A stretch of DNA of 29,827 nucleotides from Chara braunii (lineage: Eukaryota; Streptophyta; Charophyceae; Charales; Characeae), in assembly GCA_003427395.1 (NCBI GenBank), contig BFEA01000756.1, forward strand, positions 543,957-573,783. The letters are read 5' to 3'. Made by a program: the position numbers and the translations under genes. The notes beneath the pieces are model-generated. The model did no database searches. It was not told the DNA's origin and worked only from the letters and a program-made list of their open reading frames with translations. The stretch's first letter is position 1; every line of letters starts with the position of its first letter. This document shows, one piece after another, positions 18,822-28,383 of this stretch.

Positions 18822-18869
18822 AATATATCGATCCTTAACCCATTGCTAATGGGCGAGCGGAAACACGGC

Positions 18870-19430
18870 CGTCGAGTAGTCTGGTAGGGACTGATTTAAC
18901 TCTCCACTGTAAATTTGTGATTTATTGTGAAATATTTCCCGTTTAGAATTTTTTATTTGAAAGCGCACGTCCAGTTTGTTACAAAGATACGTGGGAACTT
19001 GTCCGCTCTTTGCTGGTCTCATGGGCAAGGTCTGAAATCTGCTGTATTTCCGAAGTAAATAGTACCAATCTGTGCGGAAATTAATAACTTAGCATATGCT
19101 ACTGAGTAGATAGTACTATTAATTCGAAGGAAAAACAGGCGTACAGAACCGGTAGTACCCTTGGATTTCCTATTCCGGGGCAAATCCTGGTTATCTGCTG
19201 CCGGTTAGGGCCCACACTATTACACTCGGAAATTCATGGCGGGATAATCGGTTGTAAGCTGATTTCGAATTCGAATGCTGCCGATCCGTAACTGAACGAC
19301 GCAGTGGACTAGGGCGACGTGTGTGGGACTACGCCGGTAGCTAGTTGAATGGTATAACGGGAGGGCAAGGCGGTCGGCCCTCTATTCTCAGTTGCTTGGT
19401 CGGAAAGTCTGGTGGTGCTGCAAGGCGGAT
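18870..19430. other. No recognisable gene
   Basis: Unremarkable mixed sequence with short frames on both strands and no motif or repeat that I can identify. Confidence 0.45.
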
Positions 19431-19442
19431 CTCTGGGGAGAA

Positions 19443-19494
19443 GGCCCCTGAGGAGTGCCAGGAGCGCAGCCTGATTAGCCGAAACGCGTCGGGG
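19443..19494 (+). ncRNA. Hammerhead-ribozyme-like motif
   Basis: CTGAGGA at 19448-19454 fits the hammerhead core CUGANGA, GAAA at 19481-19484 fits the second core strand, and GTC at 19488-19490 fits an NUH cleavage site. CCC just before the core and GGG just after GTC could pair as a short stem I. Between GAAA and GTC there is only CGC, so stem III would be minimal or form between two molecules through the palindrome ACGCGT, as in small hammerhead variants known from Penelope-like retroelements. Stem II (CAGG/CCTG) is imperfect. The motif is visible; activity is inference. Confidence 0.35.
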
Positions 19495-19689
19495 AATTTG
19501 CGCGTTTTCAACTGAGAACTGTACATGCGGAGAAGTATTGAAGTATTTTGTCGATGCGTGTGCGAGAAGCAGTCTATTGCCACTGTTTTTCATTCTTCTT
19601 CTTCTTCTTCTTCTTCTTCTTCTTCCTCTTCCTCCTGCTCTCCGCCCTCTTTACTCAGGGAGGTAAGTTTGGCGGTTCTGAGTTAGCAA

Positions 19690-19745
19690 TTGACTCCTGA
19701 GAAGTACTGGTGGGCAACCAGCGGAAATGCGTTGGGGAATGTGCA
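19690..19745 (+). pseudogene. Diverged second hammerhead-like copy
   Basis: CTGAGAAG, a clean 5-bp hairpin (CTGGT / ACCAG, 19707-19721), then GGAAATGCGTTGGGGAAT align with the copy at 19443 (GAAACGCGTCGGGGAAT). The core G of CUGANGA is A here and GTC has become GTT, so this copy is probably inactive. Both copies are followed by a TTC-rich tract. Confidence 0.35.
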
Positions 19746-19905
19746 TGTTCGTAGCGATTGCTGTCTGTGCAGGCTCTATAATGACTTCGACTTTACGCAC
19801 GGACATGTAGGGTTGGCGACACTAATTTAATTCTTCTTCTTCTTCCTCTTCCTCCTTTTCTTCCTCTTCTTTGTCTTCTTCCTCCTCTTCTTCTTCTTCT
19901 CCGGC

Positions 19906-20365
19906 ATCCGGTTCTCTCGTTGTGCTCACGGCATTAGGGCCTGACTGCACTGTGGCCTGCCTCTGGGGTGATGCGGAAAAAAAAGAAAAGAAAAGAAAGA
20001 CAATGCAACCTGACTGGTTAAAGTGCTGAATACGAAAATGACATGTGTTTTGTCGGAAGTGAAGGAAATCCAGGCAGGGCTATGTTTCTTTCTCTGTTTC
20101 CCCCCCCTCCCCTTACCAATTTCGCCTTTTCCAACGGGGGGTAGTGTTGCCCCCCCTCCCCTCCGTCTTCTCTGAAAGGCCGACCACAATGGAAATGGGG
20201 GGCTGTGGGCAGAGCAGAAACACCTGCCTTTAGTTAGACCTTCCCAAAACCTTTGCTTATGTGTGAGGACTCCCAGGGCCAGACAACCAACAGTGCTGTG
20301 GTCATATACCGGTTGAGATACCTCCTTCCCCCCAACCCGGGGTTAAGGCTCAATCAAGTACTCTT
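19906..20365. other. No recognisable gene
   Basis: Contains an AAAAG-type A-rich run (about 19976-19999) and C-rich runs at 20100-20113 and 20150-20162. No coding or RNA feature is supported. Confidence 0.5.
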
Positions 20366-20396
20366 CTTGATTTTTTTTTGTGGAAATGAGGGCGTG

Positions 20397-20437
<41 letters not shown>

Positions 20438-20516
20438 GAGAGAGAGAGAGAGGGGGGGGGAGAGGAGTGGGGGGGGGATGTAGGTGAACTTTTTTCGTAG
20501 AGCATCTGCCATCTGA
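20366..20516 (-). repeat. Dispersed repeat R, copy 2
   Basis: Matches the block at 15369-15476 on both sides of a longer (AC)n(AG)n microsatellite with G-runs. The minus-strand ATG peptide MADALRKKFTYIP is retained. The sequence diverges right beyond ATCAAG, close to where the copy 1 similarity also ends. Confidence 0.75.
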
Positions 20517-20930
20517 GCAAGTGTGCTCATTTTGTGGCAATTTTTGGTGTGTGCTTGTGTACCGGTGGAAGCACGCACACACTGGGACTCCCGTGGAAAA
20601 TCTACCTGATGGCGAAAAGAAGAAAGAAAAAAAAAAACATTATGGTATGACAAGAGTTGTTAAAATTTGTGGAAAAAGAAAACTCAATTTTTTGTTGCAA
20701 CAATTCCAAGTGTCAGTGTGCCCTTTGTTCCTGTTTTTTTTTTTTTTTTTTTTTTTTTTCCCCAACAAGCTGTTTTATTTTTGAGATTGGAGTGCATGTT
20801 TTCCATTCTTTAAACCACCAGTTCACAGGAGGCTAAAGTTGACGAAGTTACCTTTCAAAGCTCGCGAGCCTGTACTGTTTTTGTCTTTCAGAATCGCTTT
20901 CCACGTTCATTGCCGGCCCGGGACAGACCC

Positions 20931-20946
20931 GAGGCTCGCGAGCCTC
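20931..20946. repeat. 16-bp perfect palindrome
   Basis: GAGGCTCGCGAGCCTC is self-complementary. The inner GCTCGCGAGC is present also at about 20861. No function is assigned. Confidence 0.85.
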
Positions 20947-21070
20947 TTAACTGTAAGCCTCTTATATATTGGCCTTCCACGTCCACGTGCAATACCGACC
21001 CAGCCCCGGAGGGTCATGGCATGTGGCGTAAACCGGTAAGAGCCTGACTTAGATTGGGGCAAACTAGTGA

Positions 21071-21211
21071 TTTTAACTTTCTTTTGTTGTGTGTTTGTGA
21101 TATAAACCACCAACCGGCCCTGAATGAGTCGGTCTTCGGGCGTATCGCCGTGTTTAACTTCTCTTTTGTTGTGGTTTGTGATATAAACCAGCACCATCCC
21201 GTGAACGAATC
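21071..21211 (+). repeat. 81-bp tandem duplication
   Basis: TTTAACTT(T)CTCTTTTGTTGTG, TTTGTGATATAAACCA and CC(C)TGAAYGARTC occur in both units, offset by 81 bp. ATAAACCACC in the unit belongs to the AACCACC motif series of the last 9 kb. Confidence 0.8.
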
Positions 21212-21424
21212 AATGTTGCCTACCTGCCTACCCTGTCCCATGATCCCCTGTGGATGGGCCGTTTCTTGCGTTCACCAGATCTGCAGATTGTTCAGGGTGT
21301 AGTACCTGCATACCTTCATATTTAGGGGAAATTGCATCTGTACCCCATTTAAAGATGGGAAGGGGGAATGGCATGTGTGAGGTTTTCTTCTACAAGTGCT
21401 GATACGAGCAACTCCTCATTGTAG

Positions 21425-21718
21425 CGGCCCCAATGTTGTGGAGGCTCCTTCCTATTGTTGAGGAGGTTCACTTGCTGCAAATCAGGTCCAGCGTCCTTGG
21501 TGATACATGCATGAGCTGTTCATTTTTTATTTTCTTTTTTCGGGTGGGGTTGGGGGGGGGAAGGGGGGAGGGGGAGGAGAACGCGCTTGGGAGGCCGCCT
21601 ACTCTGAGCGGTGAGACAAGCGAACCGCTTGTAGTAGTTGCCCCCTATGTTGTGTAGGCACATGTCCATTTGTGGAGAGCTTCACCTGCAGGAAACCGGG
21701 TCTAGCATCCTATTGAAA
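21425..21718 (+). repeat. Direct repeat pair with GGTCCAGCGTCC core
   Basis: Copies at 21422-21505 and 21628-21718 share CCCC(A/T)ATGTTGTG(G/T)AGGC, TTCAC(T/C)TGC(T/A)G, and CAGGTCCAGCGTCC or GGGTCTAGCATCC. Related pieces recur at about 26340-26410 and 27488-27512. Between the copies lies a G-rich run (21547-21575). The family is unidentified. Confidence 0.65.
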
Positions 21719-21759
21719 TGCAGGCTGATTAGGGTTTAAAGTTTAAAGTTTAAACCATT

Positions 21760-21870
21760 GTGATGCCCAACCTCACGCCCAACGCGAGTTCCTGTTCGGA
21801 GTGGGATGAGGGCCCGAAAGTGCGAAAAGGGGTGTGCCAAGGGTTTTTGGAAATTGAAGTGGAGTCCCAG
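21760..21870 (+). repeat. Dispersed repeat, copy 1 (second at 24911-25015)
   Basis: TGTGATGC(C/G)CAACCTCAC(G/A)CCC and GGGGTGTGCCAAGGGTTTTTGG occur here, and in the same order with substitutions at 24911-25015. The copies are well diverged, suggesting an old element. Confidence 0.65.
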
Positions 21871-23790
21871 GTCAGAACTGAGATCTCCGGTGGCAAGCTT
21901 AGAGGTAGTTGAGCAAGTTGGTAATCCCGAGTTATATTGGACTTCGGGAGACCGGGCTACCTCCGGTGCGAGTGTCGTCGTCGCGGTCGGTCCCTTATCT
22001 GATGGACCCTCGGGACGCAGTGTGTGTCGCGCTGGGCGATCAGCCGCTGGCGTCGCTCGTGGCAGACTTCGGAATCCGACGAGGCTGGTCTCAGCCGGAC
22101 GCTGTGAGATCGCTGGTCTGCCTCAGTTCGGGTTTCGGCGAACAAATCCGGCCGTGCGGTAATCGTGGTCTTGCTGACACTCTGAGCACAGGGTTCGTGG
22201 CCAGTGAGGGCCGATCGCGCCCCAAGGGACCGCCGGGAGGCAGTGAAAGGGATTACGAGGCGGTAGGGAGGGTAATTAGTCTCGACGATGGCTATTCCAG
22301 GTTCAACGATGCCGTGGCGTGTAGGCGAGTGGGGAAAGTGGGGCACAAAGGGAATCGCGCGTAAGGCCCGTTCGATGTCCCACTCGCATACGCGCTCCGT
22401 TCCAGTGTGGTAAGGGAATTCCGGAAACGGGGCCCGAGGTCGCGCATCCTGATGGGCAAGCTCTTGTTCCCAATGTTCCCGGAATCGTTGATGTCACTCT
22501 CACGATCCGTGACGTAAAAGGGGGTCTCAACGTCCATACCGACGGAGAAGGGTCGATCCCATCATAGGCTTCCGCGAGCGGGTCTCGTGTATCTGTGTGT
22601 AAGCCGCGTCCTGGCGGTCGCACTTGCGTGGGGGGCACTCGAGATCGCGCCTGCGGTCGACGAAACTGTTTCTGGTGTCCTCAACGGTCCTTCAAAAATC
22701 CAACATGCGATCATCTAATCCAAGTGAAACCCCGTGTCATGCATAACAGGAGGCAAACGCTCACCAACCCAAACATCCTTGCTTTCGACAGAGTCATACG
22801 CCCTTCATTCGTATCAACGAGAAATCAAATGGCAATCTCACAACTCTTCCCCGGCGCACTGTGCAACCATTCAGTGACGCGTTCGTCGGATCCTCGTACA
22901 TACATGCATTCATTCATGCAAAGATGAGGCGCAGATTGACACATACATCCCACAACTCGAGACGTTTTAGTTCCCAACCATCGACAGGCATCAAAGACGA
23001 GGAGGGAGAGTGGATCAGCACAAAAAGGGAATAGATCGTAGATGAAAACGATGGCGTTTCGCCGGAGACCAAAATTTTTGTACAAAGGACAGAAAAAGCA
23101 AGGCCGCAATTCACACCCGTCTGTTCCCCATACTCTCTCTCTCTCTCTTTCTCAGCTGCGGACAGTCCATCGTCTCGCATCACTCACGGAGTTGGTCCGT
23201 GTACGCAAGCCAGGTTCGCCCGTGCGCCACAGTCCATCGCAGCCCGCACGTCAACTCCACATACTTGGCACCAGCTTGTTGGGTCGCCCAACTCCCACAT
23301 CAACTCACCTCTTCACTTACATGTTTGCCGACCCTCACTGATCGCACTAATCCTTGGAGTTTCCCGAAGTTATAGAGAGAGCTTTAGTCGCGTTCGCAAG
23401 ATTTATAGTGTGCATGCATGCGCGGCAGATACGGGATTGTGCTTTTGAGAAGGAAGGGATGAGAAAGGAAGTGCCTATGTTTTGCATGGCCAGGCCGCGG
23501 CGTGGGGGACGTAGCCACTCTCCATGCATCGATCTGAGCATGCAACGTCTTGGCCAATCAGATCGTAGGGAGGCACATGCATAGCAGGAAGAAAGGAGGC
23601 GGGAAGAAGGCAAGAGAATCAGGAAGAGAGGTACAGTTACAATTGCGCCCGCCAAAAGTTAGCCTCGTCTCCCACACTTCGCCCAATTAGCCTGATCCAT
23701 TCCCACAAAGCAGCGTCGCGCAGAAAGTAGTGCGGTTACGGAAGACAGTTCGTCACACCATCACCTGTCCAAGGACAATGGCAATTTAAA
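21871..23790. other. Long stretch without a supported gene
   Basis: This is the most ordinary-looking sequence in the window, with mixed composition and few repeats. A + strand frame is open at 21909-22364 (151 codons, starting MSKLVIPSYIGLRETGLPPV) and minus frames at 22292-22537 and 22303-22638, overlapping one another. None shows a domain I recognise. A (CT)n lies at 23132-23148. A low-copy gene exon could be hidden here; I cannot support one. Confidence 0.4.
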
Positions 23791-24250
23791 GCTTGAACCA
23801 CCGTTACGGTCGGGCTTCGCAGCAGCACACTAACGCGCCAAGCTTTGCCAAACTCCCAGCAGAGCACTTTTTCCCTTTTTGGCTGGCGTCGTCAGAGCCT
23901 ATAAAATTTAGATTTAGGAGTGAGCTACAAAGAAATCTTGCACGGCTGGGCCCACGTCCTGGTGGTTTGAACCACCACAAGTACACGTACCAGCTGTCGG
24001 AGTTGCGATTTGCCAATGATTTTTGCGGCTTGGACCTACCATCCCAAAATGGTTCCAAAAAAGAAAAGAAGTGCTGTTGCCGATTTGGAAAAGCTTGGTG
24101 TGCAGCGTAGTGCCTCCAGGCCCGGGTGTACTGTTGGTTTAACCTGATCCACAACTGTCAAAGAGTAGTGTAGTGCTTTGGACCACTACCACTGTGGAAA
24201 ACAGTGGCTGCTGTTTGTTTAAACTACTATCACCACTTGGGGCATTTTCC
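23791..24250. other. AACCACC-motif region, no gene
   Basis: Holds TGAACCACCG (23796), the near-palindrome GGTGGTTTGAACCACC (23960 region), GTTGGTTTAACC (24137 region) and GTTTAAACTACTATCACC (24216 region). These look like ends of decayed small elements. Confidence 0.4.
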
Positions 24251-24293
24251 CGTGCTCGCGGGGGACAAATGTCGTGCCTGTACACATGTCCGG

Positions 24294-24316
24294 CTGCCTG
24301 GGCGGCACCCAGGCAG
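24294..24316. repeat. 9-bp perfect hairpin
   Basis: CTGCCTGGG and CCCAGGCAG flank a 5-nt CGGCA loop. It is followed by CCTAGGCAGGCCC, similar to sequence next to the terminal hairpin near 29711. Confidence 0.85.
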
Positions 24317-24382
24317 GACTCCTAGGCAGGCCCAACACAAAATCATAAGCATAAAATAACGAGTATGCACTGAGGGTTTTCC

Positions 24383-24523
24383 AGTGTCCTAGCTTAGTTG
24401 GTAAGGCACACAAGTGGCATTCAGGAGGTCATGGGTTCAATTTCCGTTTGCCTCATATACCTTCCTGGGCATGGTTGGCGCCTGGCACCTAGAGACGGCT
24501 CATTGGTCCCCTTGATTGGCATT
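24383..24523 (+). mobile_element. tRNA-derived SINE, 5' part
   Basis: The A box TAGCTTAGTTGG (24390-24401) and B box GGTTCAATTTCC (24434-24445) are spaced as in a Pol III internal promoter. After the head, CTCATATACCTTCCTGGGCA and GCACCTAGAGA...TTGGTCCCC match the copy at 28384-28813 in reverse orientation. Similarity ends at GGCATT, where the sequence continues TAAACCACCAGTTC, so the body and tail are missing. Confidence 0.8.
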
Positions 24524-24910
24524 AAACCACCAGTTCGCCTGAAGCAGAAAAGGGGTCTTACTGGTATATGTGGTAGGAGCCCTTACATCTGGGCCTGGAC
24601 CCGTAGGGAACGTGGCAGGCCACTTGGGAAACAGTCTAAGGCTTGCTAGCCTTTGGCAGGTAGCTTCAATTACTGCCTGAACTGGTGCTTACGCCACCAG
24701 TACTTGGCCCAGCTATCAGCCGCGGTAAAAAATAGAGTAGAAACATTTGTCGTCGGTGAAATTTGGGCGCTTCTGCAGTGGTCCGTACGTTCCCTAAAGT
24801 CGTGGCTATGTTTCCGGGCATGACTTTAGAAGTACTGGTGGTACTTTGTACCCTTCCCTTGCCAAGCCTGGATATGCCCTGCATGCCAAAAAGAAATGAA
24901 CCTGCACGCT
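24524..24910. other. No recognisable gene
   Basis: Follows the truncated SINE with an AAACCACCAGTT motif. Only short, unremarkable frames occur. Confidence 0.45.
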
Positions 24911-25015
24911 TGTGATGCGCAACCTCACACCCCGTGCGGCGTTTCGTACTCCGAGTGCCGATCAGAGTAGTTGGGGGTGTGCCCAAGGATTTTTGGCCGT
25001 GGGGGTTGAATCACC
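24911..25015 (+). repeat. Dispersed repeat, copy 2
   Basis: Aligns with 21760-21870: TGTGATGCGCAACCTCACAC, then GGGGGTGTGCCCAAGGATTT. It could extend further but divergence hides the limits. Confidence 0.6.
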
Positions 25016-25761
25016 TGTACGAAACGGGGGATTCTTATTTCGGGCAGAGAGTTGCCTTGTTGGGGGTTCGAGCTGTCGTCGAGGGCAAGGGACGGGAGAA
25101 AAGTTCATTCCGGTCTGACCCTCAACGGAAAGGGAAACAACAAAAAAAAAAGGGAAGGAAGGAGAGGGAAGAGAAAGACGGGGAAACAGGGTTTTCCGTT
25201 TCCCAGGGCGCCTGGTTCGCGCTGATCTTGGGGCGGCCGGTTCGGAGATCTCATACCTTGGGGTCAGATTCGTCGAGCCCGCGCGGACATCCTGGCGCGG
25301 GTCGTCGAGGGCGGGGTAAACCGAAGGAACCCAAGTTCCAAAATTAGCCGGGAGCACGCCTGCGTTGCAGGAGAGTTCTGGGAATCGAGCTGCACCCTCG
25401 TATCACAGGACTAATCTCCGCCAGGAACATGAATCCCCCTGGCGACACCAGCGGCAGTTAAACCGAGGTCGCCACGTCGCGTGAGCTGCTGACCAGGGCA
25501 ACACCGTGAGATCGGTGTAAAGTAGAACCGGTCAATCAACACAAAACCAACTCCCTCCGATATGGCAAGCCCTGGCAGGGTTATGCAGCCGGATCTGCTC
25601 GGTCCGTCTTAGAGCGCTCCGCACATCTGCGTTGCAGTACACACTGTCGTCGTCTGTGATCGGGAAGGACGGTAGCACGTTGCAGGAGACCGGCACAAAG
25701 ATGGAGCGTGGACTCCATTCAAAGATCAATATAAAGAAAACAACGAAGATGACGCTCATAG

Positions 25762-25808
<47 letters not shown>

Positions 25809-26090
25809 CCGACCTTCCCGTGCCCATTTGCGTTTCTTTGCCTTTCATTAGTTTTTTGTTTTTCTTATTTTTCCCGGTCCTTGGGTAGCTAACGGGCATC
25901 CTTTGACCAACCGCGCTATGTTGACCGGCGCGTATTTGTTTTTCAAGCAGGGAAAGGTACTGGTGGTTTAACGTGTCGAATTCTTGTTGGCTCGGCATAA
26001 CTGAAAGGAAAAGGCTGCTGCAACCAGGCAGGAAGATGCGATTTCACACCCTCTTCGGGTTGGCAAAACTAGGTGGGGTGGCAGAAATTA
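25016..26090. other. No supported gene; (CT)n inside
   Basis: A (CT)n lies at 25762-25806. An open + frame at 24934-25347 overlaps the dispersed repeat and a Lys-rich A-run, so it is not credible. TACTGGTGGTTTAACG at 25959 is another AACCACC motif in reverse orientation. Confidence 0.45.
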
Positions 26091-26093
26091 GCG

Positions 26094-26176
26094 TATGAAA
26101 AAAGAGCCTAAATTGTATTGGTGGTTTATGCCAGGCCTATGTGAAAAAAGAGCCTCCATTGTATTTGTGGTTTAAA
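26094..26176 (+). repeat. About 46-bp tandem duplication with GTGGTTTA
   Basis: GAAAAAAGAGCCT(AA/CC)ATTGTATT(G/T)GTGGTTTA occurs at about 26097 and 26142. The second copy runs into TTAAAGCTTAAACCAC, making a 9-bp inverted repeat GTGGTTTAA / TTAAACCAC. Confidence 0.85.
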
Positions 26177-26334
26177 GCTTAAACCACTACGTCTATCCAA
26201 GAAATGTGTTGGCTTAGGCCACTAGCACCACGACCGATCTTGCCAGACCTTTCTTTTATGTGTTTTTTTTGGGGAAGGAAAAGGCCCTTGTGCAAGGCCT
26301 CTACCACAGTGATGATAAGAGAACCACCACAATC

Positions 26335-26410
26335 GAGGCTTTGCCAGTCTGGCTGCTCCATCTATTGGTGGGGAGCGCCACCTGCTGGAAACTGGGTCCA
26401 GCGTCCCTTA
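26335..26410 (+). repeat. Third copy of GGTCCAGCGTCC repeat
   Basis: GCCACCTGCTGGAAACTGGG followed by TCCAGCGTCCCTTAGATACAT matches the 21425-21718 pair. A short fourth piece lies at 27488. Confidence 0.6.
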
Positions 26411-26461
26411 GATACATCATCTCTTTTTCAAGAGGGAAAAACAAGAAAGCATCTGGAAACA

Positions 26462-26789
26462 TCCCGAGTGGCATTGGGCAGAGACTGTTGATGTTCATAG
26501 GGGGAGGGGACCGGAGGGGAGGCACAGTGACTGCCCATCGAAGAAGATGCTACTGGCTGACCCCTGGCCGGTATCGCCCACCTGCTGTAGCAGGTATCGC
26601 ACCTGCTCGTGGGTGCAGCTCCCGCATGTTCCCTCGTTGTAGGCGTGAGCACGGATGTGGCTGCTACGGGGTTCCCCATAGTACTATAATGACAATAAAA
26701 AAAAGGCCTGAAAGGCTGTCCTGTCCAGATTGGACAGGTAATTGAATTGGTTAAAAAAAAACAAAAAAACAAAAAAACAAAAGACAAAA
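26462..26789 (+). mobile_element. tRNA-derived SINE, body and tail, 5'-truncated
   Basis: Nearly the whole stretch matches the reverse complement of 28384-28700: CCCGAGTGGCATT, CATAGGGGGAGGG, CTGACCCCTGGCCGGTATCG, CACCTGCTGTAGCAGGTATC, GGATGTGGCTGCTACGGGGT, AAAGGC(T/C)GTCCTGTCCAGATT and GACAGGTAATTGAATTGGTT. It ends in an A-rich (CAAAAAAA)n tail. The tRNA head is absent: 5' truncation as expected of target-primed reverse transcription. Confidence 0.88.
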
Positions 26790-27071
26790 GCCAACATTTT
26801 GTGGGTGTGTACTGGGGCATAGAGATGGCCAGGTGCAAAAGCCAACCTTGTGTGGGTGTGTACTTGGGTGTACATACGGCCAGCTGCATGGTCTGTACCT
26901 AGATGTGTGCTCATCCAACCACAGCTAACCTTGCGTGGGAGTGTACTTGGGGGTACGGATGGCCAGGTCCATAGTCTGTACCTAGACGTGTGCTCATTCA
27001 ACTCTATGTATTTGTAGATCTGGCAATGACGTGTGCTCATCCAACTCTATGTATTTGTAGATATGGCAATG
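26786..27071 (+). repeat. Degenerate tandem repeat ending in 43-bp duplication
   Basis: Modules AGC(C)AACCTTGTGTGGGTGTGTACT...GGCCAG(G/C)TGC recur at about 26786, 26837 and 26921. Two have CATGGTCTGTACCTAGATGT-type extensions. ACGTGTGCTCATYCAACTCT plus ATGTATTTGTAGATMTGGCAATG is duplicated at 26985 and 27028. Confidence 0.85.
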
Positions 27072-27576
27072 TCTTGGCCGAATTGCGACCCAGTTTCAAA
27101 AAAAAAAAAAGCCACCCAGTCTCTCAGCAGCTCTCGGAGCGTACTCGCACAAGGACCTCCTGGTCAGTGTGGCCATAATTACTGTCACATACTTCCTGCT
27201 AAGACCTCAGTGTGAGTATGCCCTGAAGTTTGGAATCCTGTTTTTCCAACTTTTTTATTTCGTTTTTTTTTTAAAAATCAACAATTCAACTTCTTCTTTT
27301 TCTTCTTTTTTTTCTTTTTTTTTCTTTTTTCTTTTTTTTGGAAAGCTTGACACTTTTATTGCAGAAACATTGGGACGAGGCTGGGGACCTCACAATTCAA
27401 CCCGGAGTTATCCTGGCAGCCTCAGCCAGTTTCGCTTACGAGCCAAGCTCGACAACCATCCTAGCTGTTCCAAGTGTCTCAACCAACCCACTGGAAACCG
27501 GGTCCAGCGTCCCACCCTACGACGCTTTCCAAAAATTAAACTTTCAAGCTCAGAAAAAGTATGAATTATCCAACAA
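27072..27576. other. A- and T-run region, no gene
   Basis: A-run at 27097-27109, T-rich stretch at 27240-27345, and a fragment ACTGGAAACCGGGTCCAGCG at 27490. A frame at 27169-27564 crosses the T-rich part and is not convincing. Confidence 0.45.
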
Positions 27577-27958
27577 TGGGTCTCGCTGCACTACTCTACT
27601 TCGCGAAAATTCGGAGAGTTATGCATCGCTGCACTAACTCTACTTTAGAGCCCCAAAAGAAATTCGGAGAGCTGTCAGAAACCACAAAAGAATTGTACTC
27701 TCCGACGCCGGAGAGTGCCCAGCCTGCAAAATCCGTTACGCGGATAGACCTTCGAAGGAACCACCGATTTGCTCCAAATCTGGAGAGTGAACCTTGAGTC
27801 TGGGCAGACAAACGGGGACTTTGAGCTGTCGTTTTGTACCCTCGATAGTTGTAGAGTTAGTGCAGCGATGACCCAAAATCCGGGAAATCGGAGAGTCTGA
27901 CAACTCTCCGCGTACTCTCCGCTTTCCCGGAGAGTGGAGAGTAGTGCAGCGAGACCCA
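27577..27958. mobile_element. Nested inverted-repeat element related to family M
   Basis: Outer ends TGGGTCTCGCTGCACTACTC plus T (27577-27597) and their exact complement (27938-27958) form 21-bp perfect TIRs. An inner pair, CATCGCTGCACTAACTCTAC (27624-27643) and its exact complement (27851-27870), forms a second 20-bp perfect TIR of similar sequence. CGGAGAGT-type octamers recur throughout. Ends resemble family M (GGGCCTCGCTGCACTACTCT). The structure fits one element inserted in a relative, or an expanded end. Confidence 0.82.
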
Positions 27959-28383
27959 ATGGCTAGCTCTGTGTAGCAGCTGTATACTGAGGCGTGCTCA
28001 TACGAACCAAATGGAACCTGAAAGCCAAAGTCCCTCCTCAGATCAGCCTGCCTTCGCGCTATCGATCTCATCCAAATTTCAACTTTTAAAGCAAAGGCCT
28101 GAGCAGCCTGAATAATCTCTTGTATTTAGTGGACCCATCTTATATCAACCGTCACCCTGGTGGGCCTAAATCGGCCTGAACTGAGTCCAAGAAACCTTTT
28201 AACTCACTCCTACTAATCAAATACTGCTAATACTATAGTCTCAGTCTCTTCGCTCAATTATCTTAACTTCCTACTTTCGACCTAAAGGGCCTAACAGCGG
28301 CTCTTATGCGGGCTAGATTCAACTTTTCAGTCTCTTCATTTTATTTTATTTTATTTTTTTAAAAGGCTAATTCTTTTAAGCCC
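27959..28383. other. No recognisable gene
   Basis: Pyrimidine-leaning mixed sequence. (ATTTT)n at about 28337-28360 precedes the SINE on its tail side. Confidence 0.5.

Noticed and set aside
21909-22638. Overlapping frames of 81-151 codons on both strands
   Set aside because: Mutually overlapping, no recognisable motif, no splice or promoter context I could defend. Kept only as a note in the region entry.
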